Origin: Cololabis saira
Lineage: Eukaryota > Chordata > Actinopteri > Beloniformes > Belonidae
Direction: 5' to 3'
DNA: 64,000 nucleotides
Assembly: GCF_033807715.1 (NCBI RefSeq)
Contig: NC_084587.1
Coordinates: forward strand, 16,908,017 to 16,972,016
In this document: positions 56,605-64,000 of the stretch, in pieces
How positions within the stretch are numbered: the stretch's first letter is position 1
Layout of the letters: the number at the start of each line of letters is the position of its first letter
Position numbers and translations under genes: made by a program
Notes under the pieces: model-generated
Databases searched by the model: none
The model's input: only the letters and a program-made list of their open reading frames with translations
What the model was told of the DNA's origin: nothing

Positions 56605-56994
56605 GGTGCCCCTTAGATGGTTATTTCAAATCAAACAAATGTGTTTTCCTATACCTAAACTACTAATCTTGGTGCCAAAACCCCAAGTGAACTGTGAATG
56701 AAATTGTAAATATGTTAAACCAAAGCTACGATCCTATCCAGGACTTGAAATGTAGTGTTCATGGAAGTTTTTAATTTTTAATTTGGTACTGCATATACAA
56801 CCTCAAAATATCAGCTGTGAAATTTGATGTCTCCAATGAACTGCAGAATGATGTAGGCACTGCCATGAAAAGAGTGGATTATACTGTGACATCAAAGGAC
56901 TTTGACCAAAAGTCAGTTTAGTGTGTGAGGGGATGTGTATGAAAATGTATTGGCTTATAAAAAATAAAAATAAATAATGATTACCGTAATTCAT
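56605..56994. other. Unassigned spacer
   Basis: Ordinary A/T-rich DNA between the minisatellite and the next transposon. Confidence 0.5.
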
Positions 56995-56998
56995 TTAA

Positions 56999-57348
56999 AG
57001 GAGCATGAGGCTCCTTTTAAGAAATGAGACTCATTAGCGCCACCCTTTGCCACGACGGCCGTCGGGGGTACTGCAGCCAACAGTGAAGCCGGCACGGGAG
57101 AACGGGGAGAACGGGGAGAACGCGCATGCAGCATCATGTGACGTCACATCCGCAGGACAGCGCGGGAAATTTGGGCCCCGAATTGCAGCATATTTTGCAG
57201 CACACAGCCTGTTCAAGGCAACGGAGAGATACACTAGAGGGCTCATTCTTTTTGGTTTGGAATGCTTCATCTGACATTATTACTAGAAAACTTAAAACGT
57301 ATACAAATTATTTTCATAAATCCTGCCTCAATCCTGCCTCATGCTCCT
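56999..57348. mobile_element. 350-bp TTAA-flanked MITE
   Basis: AGGAGCATGAGGC is inverted at the right edge (GCCTCATGCTCCT). TTAA flanks both ends (56995-56998 and 57349-57352). The TTAA duplication indicates a piggyBac or Kolobok transposase. The termini differ from the AGGGGACC family, so this is a second TTAA lineage. No coding capacity. Confidence 0.85.
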
Positions 57349-57663
57349 TTAAACAGCATTTCTGGAGGTATACACACAAAAATACCCTCCTTTCCCATCC
57401 CAGTATTGGTGGCGCAGCCCATCGTCTCACCACTGAGACCAAAGAAAGGCTAAGGCCCTGTCCCAATACTCCCCCTACCCCTCGTTTTCATCCCTACCCC
57501 TAAATTTTGCATTCCCGTGAGGGTAGTGCTGTCCCAATTCCTCTTTCCACCTAGGGGTAGGGACGAAAAGTAGCGTAGTGGCTATGAATCTGTCCCTACG
57601 GAGTGTTTTCCAATGCTGACTAGCTGATCTATGGACAAAAAAATTTCCCAGAATGCTTTTCGT

Positions 57664-57681
57664 ATATATATATATATACAC

Positions 57682-57740
<59 letters not shown>
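57664..57740. repeat. (TA)n microsatellite inside the 57.5-kb element
   Basis: About 75 bp of TA with one CACG interruption near 57679. Confidence 0.95.
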
Positions 57741-57742
<2 letters not shown>

Positions 57743-57814
57743 ACTTTCATAATATTCACTCAGTGAATGTACATAATCACTAGTTTGCCCGTTTGCCAAA
57801 GATCACGCCAGAAT

Positions 57815-57911
57815 AAAGGTTCTGCGTTACACCAACGCAGAGCCTATGGCGTAGGTTACGTAGGCTACGCCGTAGGCTCTGCGCCGATTTAACGCGGACC
57901 CATAAATCAGC
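57815..57911. mobile_element. Palindromic TAA-target element nested at 57.8 kb
   Basis: After TAA the left edge reads AGG then TTCTGCGTTACACCAACGC, lacking the 11 bases CTGATTTATGG found at other copies. The right edge is GCGGACCCATAAATCAGC. The inner arms GCCTATGGCGTAGG and CCGTAGGC pair. Confidence 0.72.
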
Positions 57912-58485
57912 TCCGGAGCCGGCAGGCAGAAATCTCAAACTTTTCTGAGGAAATTTCTTAACAGGCGTAGCTACAACTGTTAGATTTCATCTATTAAACC
58001 AACATTTATCTTCCTAAATTATTTATTTCAGCCAGCGGTAATTCTCAACAGAGCTGCAGGTTTCTCCCCCGGGACGACGGCGCAGGTTGACCTGGCGATC
58101 ACGTCTGTACGTGAGCTGCTGCTGCTGCTGCGCCCCGGACCGGCGGCTCTTCTCATCTCCGAAAACATCAGATCAAATTTCTTAACAGGTGTTATTTAGA
58201 TAAACTGAGCCCAGGTTGGGGATCTTAACTGTTACTTTTACGCCTGAAAAAATATTACAACTTAATAAAGTGGCATATTAACAGCGCTACAGCTGAAATT
58301 AAAACAGCTTTTGACTCTCAGCTTCCTGATTAGTGGTGGTGCTGAAAGTAGGGGTAGTGGGTGTATTGGGACAGGCCCCTGGGAAGATTCCAAGTGCCCT
58401 AAAATATGTCCCTTCTTTTTTAGGGGTAGTGAAAGAAAGTAGGGCTAGTGAAAGAAATTAGGGGGAGTATTGGGATTGGGCCTAA

Positions 58486-59331
58486 AACTTGTATACGCAT
58501 GTTTCAGTCTTTTAAATATTCAGACACTTTGAGCAGTCTTATAGTATACGTTATGTTGTCCCTACAAAAATAGTTTTTATATCGTCTGTGTATCTCAGAA
58601 TAATACTACAATGTGAGAGCTTCTTTAACTTGCATTCAGTGTATAATTATGTTCATCTTGTAATTATGTTAACATTAGGAGTATAATAGATTATTAAAGG
58701 GGCGGAGGGCGTGTGTATTCCGAGAAGTCCTGCATGAGTTTCCGTAGAGCTTTCATGCTCCCATTAACACATAATTTCAAAAACAAAAGAAAGCTATAGT
58801 CAAATAGGAATCTGTCTCTCACTCCCCGCGCCTCAATTTATTTTTCCTTTTCTTCGCATAAAAATTGTTCTGTGTGTATCAGCATGTGTCCATGGTTAAA
58901 TGGATCTCAGCAGTCTCCCTGTGAAGTTGGCCTGGTCATATTGCCACAAATCTGGCTAAACTGCTCCACCGGTCACGCCTTGTCTCTTCTTGTCAGTGCT
59001 TACAGGTAACACCATGTAATGTATCCCTCCCCTCACTATAACCCAATGGCCTGGGGTTTTGGCACAAGTTCAGATCGGTGTGTGCAGCAGTGCAAGGGCT
59101 ATTCTCCCTCCTAATTGAATTATCGGACTGCAAAAACAGGCATCAGACAGGATTTGTGTTAGACTTGCCCTTTAGCATCCGGCCAGTCGGGATGGCAGCT
59201 TCTGTTTATTTAGCGAAAGACGAGTGCAATGTGTGTTGATTATTGCAGATCAATCAACAGGAGTTTGTTTTTGTTTTTATTGTATTGTATAAGCCAAAAT
59301 CCTCAATTGCATTCAAGTGTGTGTGCTTGTT

Positions 59332-59335
<4 letters not shown>
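58486..59335. other. Unassigned non-coding DNA
   Basis: No gene or repeat recognised. Confidence 0.5.

Positions 59336-59370
<35 letters not shown>
59336..59370 (+). repeat. (GT)n microsatellite
   Basis: About 35 bp of GT. The 126-codon frame crossing it (59229-59609) has a Val-Cys run and no other support. Confidence 0.93.
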
Positions 59371-59373
<3 letters not shown>

Positions 59374-59949
59374 TGTATGCACTGAGAAGCTCCGTAGTGT
59401 GCACGCTAATTTCTATGTCAAGGAAAAGTTTGATTGAACAAGTGCCCTTTTGCCAGTGGGTTGGAGCAGTCACTCGCTGCAACACAAGAGGAGATAAAAA
59501 AAGAAAACCCTTATTTTGTCCCTTATTTTCCCTCTCTTCCGTGTTGATCCTCGGCTTTCTCTGCATTCCTCTCTCCTCCTTCAAACATTATTTATTTTCC
59601 TCTCTCTAACTGAATATCCTCTAACCTTTTATATTATTGTCTTTTTTCTATTTTTATCAATTCACTATTAAAGGGAAATACGGTGTGTTGAGGTTTGGCA
59701 AATCAGATTGCATCGTTGTGAGAATTAAAGCCTCTGGAATATCATCCAGAGAGAACCCTGTTGGTGTGTTAGTGTGTGTTTTTGAGAGCTGATGACCATC
59801 TGGCCATGGACAGACCTGACTATGGATACAATCACGACAGATTAGAATGAGGTGGAGGGGAAAGCTCCTTTTCTCTCCTTCATTTAACTCGTCCCTCCTC
59901 GTCTCTCTTGCTTCATTTAACCTGCTCTACTTCTTGACTTTGAGTAAAT

Positions 59950-60260
59950 GTGTGTGTGTTCTTGTTTTTTTTTACCGTATTAGGACCTTTTAACATAATC
60001 ACTAACCTTGTTGGGACCAAAGCCCAGTCCTGGTCAGGGCTACTGATGTGGGATAGAACTAAGGTGTCAGTGGATATTCGGTCAGGGTTGGGATCATGCT
60101 AGTGTTAGAGCGAAGGTTTGGGGATAGACTACACACAATGAGAGGAAATCAATACAAAGCCCCAATAACGTAAGTTGAAAATTCTATGAATTTGTGTGTG
60201 TTTGTATGTGTGTGTGCATGCACATTGTTACTTTATTAGGACCATTTTTGGTTGAATCAG
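59950..60260. repeat. Degenerate GT/'GGTTAGGG'-type fish repeat
   Basis: GT-rich edges (59949-59960 and 60197-60220) flank 'taggaccttttaacat', 'ttgttgggaccaaag' and 'ggtcagggttgggatc'. This resembles a decayed copy of the common fish repeat made of 'gtgaggac…ttagggttagggtt' flanked by GT runs. 62310-62660 shows a similar pattern. Confidence 0.4.
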
Positions 60261-60261
60261 T

Positions 60262-61347
60262 CAGTTTTTGGTCCAAAGCCTGCTCCCAATTGGCTTGTTT
60301 CCATAAGCAGGAATCTAGGGTTGTTTTAGTAAATATTTGATAAGTGTCTCTTTTACTGGGAATAACTGTGACATTAGAAGTTTTAACCTTTACTCCTGAT
60401 GACTCTCTTGGCTTGTTCTGATTGAATATGCCATGGGAAAAAAGGCAATGTTGTTTAGCAAACTCAATGTCCTCTTTGAGTGTAAGCCATCGCCTGCATG
60501 CAAAAAGCTAACAGACACCAGCAAACATTTCACCTCTTCCAATGTTAATGTCATCATTCCTGTTTATTTTTCCCTCTGATGTTGTTCTTCTTTGCCACCT
60601 TCTGCTTTAACTACTAGTAATAACTGGTGGCTGACAAACAGTGAAAAAGGTGCACTACCTCCACAAGTTGGTATGAGGGGATGTTTTGCTAAGTCAGTAG
60701 TACCTATCGGGTCAGTTACTAGCTACTTTTACAAAGGGTTGACACTATAAAGACACACTGGAACCCCACTCTTCATTCCCCCTCCATTCTCCAGCTGTGC
60801 ATTCACAGTGATCCCACCTTTCCAGCGTGGGCTTCCGTAAGGCATTACAGCAGTCCGCCAACCCTTTTCTGTGATTAGCAGTTCATTGTCAGAAAGTCCC
60901 AAATGCCTGACCAATTACTGCTTTATTCAGTCAGCACCAAATAAACACAACACTGGAAAAAAAAAACTACAATGAAAAATATCTACCTGGTTGTGCTTGG
61001 GGAACACACACACATTATTGCTTCCCTGAGGTCCCCTGCCGCTGCTACCACATCTGGAGGAAGGAGGTTCTGGCAGGAAGATGATGATTGCCCAGTTTTA
61101 GCAGGGGAGGCTTTGACTCATGGCTAAAGACAGCAACAGAGTTTGACCTGTAGCTGGTGTACTGAGTGTAGTGAGAAAGTTTGTAATGAAGCCAGTATTG
61201 CTGGTCTCTGCCTCTGCGGCCCCTGTGATCACAAACCCTGTGTTTTTTTGTCTGTTTGTTGTTTCTGTTTTTTTTGTTTTTTTTACCCAGTGACTTTAGC
61301 TTGCTTCTCAGTTGGCTAAGTGTTCTGAAAGCAGGTCTGGCTATCTC
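60262..61347. other. Unassigned non-coding DNA
   Basis: No recognisable gene. Minus frame 61045-61356 crosses a T-rich run and the edge of the next element. Confidence 0.5.
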
Positions 61348-61350
61348 TAA

Positions 61351-62054
61351 GGCCACGTTTACACGTAGCCGGGTATTTACAAAAACGGATATTTTCCCCT
61401 CTACACGGACTGTTTACACGGACCTGCATGAAAACGCTGTTAACGTCATGCCAGCCAATCAGAATCCTGGAAAAAACATCAACAAATGACACATGTATTC
61501 GTGTAACTTCCAGTTAAGGCTGATTTATGGTTCCGCATTACACCAACGCAGAGCCTACGTCGTAGGGTACGCGGCGACGCACACCGTACAGCGCGCATCG
61601 CCGCGTACCCTACGCCGTAGGCTCTGCGTCGATTTAACGCGGGACCATAAATCAGGCTTTACTTCCAAGACGAGAGTCTTTCGTTTGGAGTGACAGAGAA
61701 GTGGAGTTACTTTTAAGTGTGACTTTAGAATATAAAACAGGTAAAATACAAGAAAATATTGACGGTGGCCAAACTAATTGTAAACACAGGTCGCACGGAT
61801 AACACTGGTGAGTTTCTGGTGCATAATAATGTGACGTTCTGAAGCTTAAATCTCCGTTTTCCTCTGTTTTCCTCCGTTTTCCTCCGTTTTCTCTGTTTAG
61901 ACGCAAACGTGAAAACTGAGTTTTTCTAAAATCTCCACTTTGGCCGGAGTTTTCAGAAATGATCGTTTTTGGGGGCTTTGAGCTGCGTTTTCATGTAAAC
62001 GAACGGCCAAAACACATGAAAACGCCTCCGTTTTTGCTCCGTGTAAACGGGGCC
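61351..62054. mobile_element. TAA-flanked non-autonomous element (PIF/Harbinger-like) with nested insertion
   Basis: GGCCACGTTTACACG at the left is inverted at the right (CGTGTAAACGGGGCC). TAA flanks both ends (61348-61350 and 62055-62057). Repeated TTTTCCTCCG and AAAACG words lie near both ends. No transposase frame. A palindromic element is inserted at 61517. Confidence 0.85.
61517..61658. mobile_element. Palindromic TTA-target element, best-preserved copy
   Basis: AGGCTGATTTATGGTTCCGC at the left is mirrored by GCGGGACCATAAATCAGGCT at the right, flanked by TTA (61514-61516 and 61659-61661). Nearly the whole 142 bp is one inverted repeat: GCAGAGCCTACGTCGTAGGG pairs with CCCTACGCCGTAGGCTCTGC. 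The 3-bp TTA duplication suggests PIF/Harbinger mobilisation. Copies or fragments occur at 7449, 16560, 23027, 35055 and 57815. Confidence 0.85.
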
Positions 62055-62309
62055 TAAGTGTCCACATGATGGACAAATGTAATTCTTTATGAGTTTTTGA
62101 AGATCCTTGTGGCCCCTTACATCTTTCCAGTATGTCAATTCACACTGCACAAAATAAATGCACTACAGCTTAACAAACCTTCTGTATCAATGGGGTTTTA
62201 CAGTAAATGGAGACACGACAAAGGAAAGGACAGAGGAGAAAGTCAGCCCTGTTACAGTGCCCAAATCCTATGTTTTATCCTGCAACCACAACTAATCAGG
62301 CTAAATGTC

Positions 62310-62660
62310 ATTTCTGGGCCCTGGTTAGGGTTTCATCTAAAATGTAATTAAAGATTAGGTTAAGCTTAGTTATAACTGGTAACGGTTAGGATTAAGGGCA
62401 GGTTTTGGTTTAGGCTGTTGACAGTGAGTAGAAGTCAATGTAATGTCCTAACTATAGCTGCTTTAAGCACTGTGTGTAAATGTATGTGTGTATGTATGAC
62501 TTTGTCTGGGTTGATGTTGCTGGGACTTAAATGTGTTTACACTGCCACATTATAGGAAGTTCCTAATGGGCATAAATAGCAGGTCCCCATACTGTGACTA
62601 AATGTTGTGTTTAATGTTAGGTTATGGTATAAGGTTATGTTAAGACTAAATCTTGAGAAA
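62310..62660. repeat. Second degenerate 'GGTTAGGG'-type repeat
   Basis: Contains 'ccctggttagggtttcat', 'aacggttaggattaagggcagg', a GT run (62470-62490), and 'caggtccccatactgtgac'. Same type as 59950-60260, well decayed. Confidence 0.4.
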
Positions 62661-62661
62661 T

Positions 62662-63209
62662 TAATCTCAATGTAATCTCCTTTTAGAGCCATTAAACCTG
62701 ACCTGTGTGTGTGCTTCCGTGTAACTTCCTATACTTTGCCTCGAGCGTCCTTCTGAAATATCAGTATGAGTATCTTGTATCGATCAGTAAATGAGAGCAA
62801 GTCACCTACTGGCCGTTGCTTGGACACGTTCAGTTTCTGAGATGTCAGCTGACACCCGAACCACCCTGCTGAATGTTAATCTCCACTGCATCCACGTTGC
62901 AGTTTAACAATCAAGCCAACGAGTATGAACTCTCTGCTGATTAAAAAGATTAAAAGGGGCTAATGGTGGAAAAAAACAGTGTCAGTTAAGGCCAGAGCAC
63001 TCAAACAAACAGACATGAGGGGGATGAAGGGAGCGCACACAAAGGGTGGTGCTGAGAGAATGAGCGAAAGGGGCTAGACAATATGTGTTTGGATTCCCCT
63101 CATCTCTTCATCTGCTTCAGTCTGTTTGACGCTCATTCACCACGAGTGGCTGTGACCCCCTCTTTTGGCATGCAGCAAGAGTAAACCGCATCACTGACTG
63201 AGTGGTTGA
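62662..63209. other. Unassigned non-coding DNA
   Basis: Nothing recognised. Confidence 0.5.
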
Positions 63210-63213
63210 GTGT

Positions 63214-63286
<73 letters not shown>
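63210..63286 (+). repeat. (GT)n microsatellite, about 75 bp
   Basis: GT dinucleotides with two early GC interruptions. Confidence 0.96.
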
Positions 63287-63291
<5 letters not shown>

Positions 63292-64000
63292 TCATATGCA
63301 TTATAGCTCTATGAGTCTGGATGTGTGTAACTGTGTGTGTGCAAAATTGGCTCTGCGTGAAAAGAGCTAAGTAGGAGTCACCCAGAGAAGGATATCGGTT
63401 AGTTTGTCACATGTGTCTGCAGTGACGTCGTTGCTGCAGAGCTGCTCTGTCTTCTTTGAGGGGGCGGGCCATGAGGACCGAATGTGTCTCGGTGGCACAC
63501 TGACTCCCATTTGTTAAAATGTGTATTCACCAGATGAGGCAGTCCACTTGAGGCAAAATGAAAAAGCACTTACACATTGACCTTGATGGGATGTCGCGGG
63601 GAAACAGCGGATCTTTGTCATTTTCTTTATCTTTCCTCATGGAACATTGAACAGTGTTACACATTCAATTCTTGAATTTCTGTGTACTGATGATGCTGCA
63701 CATTGCAAAGATAGATATGTCATGATGCATTGCAGATGCTATATAATTTATTCCATGTAGTCTTGGTCATAGCAGCGTTCATGCAGGGTTACTAAACCAC
63801 AAAGCATACTGCTTAGATTAGAACTTATAAATATCTCTTCAGTCTATACACTTATACAAAATAAGTATTCATTAGAATGTTAAAAACCTCTATATTTACC
63901 TATTAGATGGAAATGTGGATGTCAACGTGGATGTCAAAGGTCAGGTTAAGTTGCTTGAACTTGCAATCATGTAGAGCTCCCACCGCCTCATGTTTACCCC
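63287..64000. other. Unassigned non-coding DNA to window end
   Basis: No gene or transposon end recognised. Confidence 0.5.

Larger units (their letters stand above)
57454..58482. mobile_element. TAA-flanked non-autonomous element (PIF/Harbinger-like)
   Basis: GGCCCTGTCCCAATACTCC at the left is inverted at the right with two mismatches (GGAGTATTGGGATTGGGCC). TAA flanks both ends (57451-57453 and 58483-58485). A 3-bp TAA duplication is characteristic of PIF/Harbinger. Sub-terminal AGGGGTAG/CTACCCCT words recur on both sides. The body contains a (TA)n array and a palindromic element. No transposase frame. Confidence 0.85.

Noticed and set aside
56995..57352. Membership of the 57.0-kb MITE in the AGGGGACC TTAA family
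   Set aside because: Only the TTAA target and general AGG start agree. Inverted-repeat sequences and internal DNA are unrelated.
59950..60260. Interstitial telomere repeat because of TTAGGG-like words
   Set aside because: Only scattered GGTTAGG or AGGGTT words mixed with GT runs; no tandem TTAGGG. More like a decayed common fish repeat.

Overview
This 64 kb window looks like gene-poor DNA from a ray-finned (teleost, probably percomorph) fish, either intergenic or inside very large introns. The evidence is the repeat content: Rex3 (RTE-clade) LINE copies, several fish Tc1/mariner relics, tRNA-derived SINE pieces, many short non-autonomous DNA transposons, and long pure (TA)n and (GT)n microsatellites. 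I see no convincing host protein-coding gene, rRNA or tRNA gene. One possible 121-nt exon (40981-41101) is offered at low confidence.

Layout. 1-7.0 kb: A/T-rich unassigned DNA with a poly(T)/poly(G) tract, a poly(G) tract and a ~110 bp (TA)n array. 7.0-8.0 kb: a rearranged minus-orientation copy of a TTAA-flanked DNA transposon family. 9.16-12.5 kb: the centrepiece, a Rex3 LINE bounded by an 11-bp target-site duplication and interrupted by a TA-flanked MITE that itself carries a tRNA-derived SINE. 12.9-13.4 kb and 21.3-22.06 kb: two relics of one Tc1/mariner family on opposite strands. 16.25-17.6 kb: an end-to-end copy of the TTAA family, with further copies at 20.7-21.2 and 34.9-36.05 kb. 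22.3-23.8 kb: a GGCCYGATTTACTAA-ended element. 25.6 kb: a SINE-like repeat. 26.5 kb: a Rex3 leader on the minus strand. 27.3-28.8, 31.95-33.7 and 42.7-43.6 kb: three copies of a GGGCCCGAGCAC-ended family with internal tandem modules. 28.8-29.8 kb: a hAT-type element with an 8-bp duplication. 30.97-31.8, 36.8 and 54.6-55.1 kb: Rex3 relics. 33.95-34.83 kb: the 3' end of a second non-LTR clade with an open C-terminal zinc-finger frame. 46.3 kb: a Tc1 5' end. 50.3-51.1 kb: a third LINE type on the minus strand. 56.2-56.6 kb: a GC-rich minisatellite. 57.0-58.5 and 61.35-62.05 kb: three more TIR elements, two with nested insertions.

How the parts relate: the window is a stratified transposon deposit. 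A CpG-rich palindromic element of about 90-140 bp with TTA/TAA target sites recurs inside other transposons (TTAA family, 22.3 kb, 57.5 kb and 61.35 kb elements). Most coding remnants are frameshifted. Superfamily names rest on termini, target-site duplications and recalled family sequence, not on searches.
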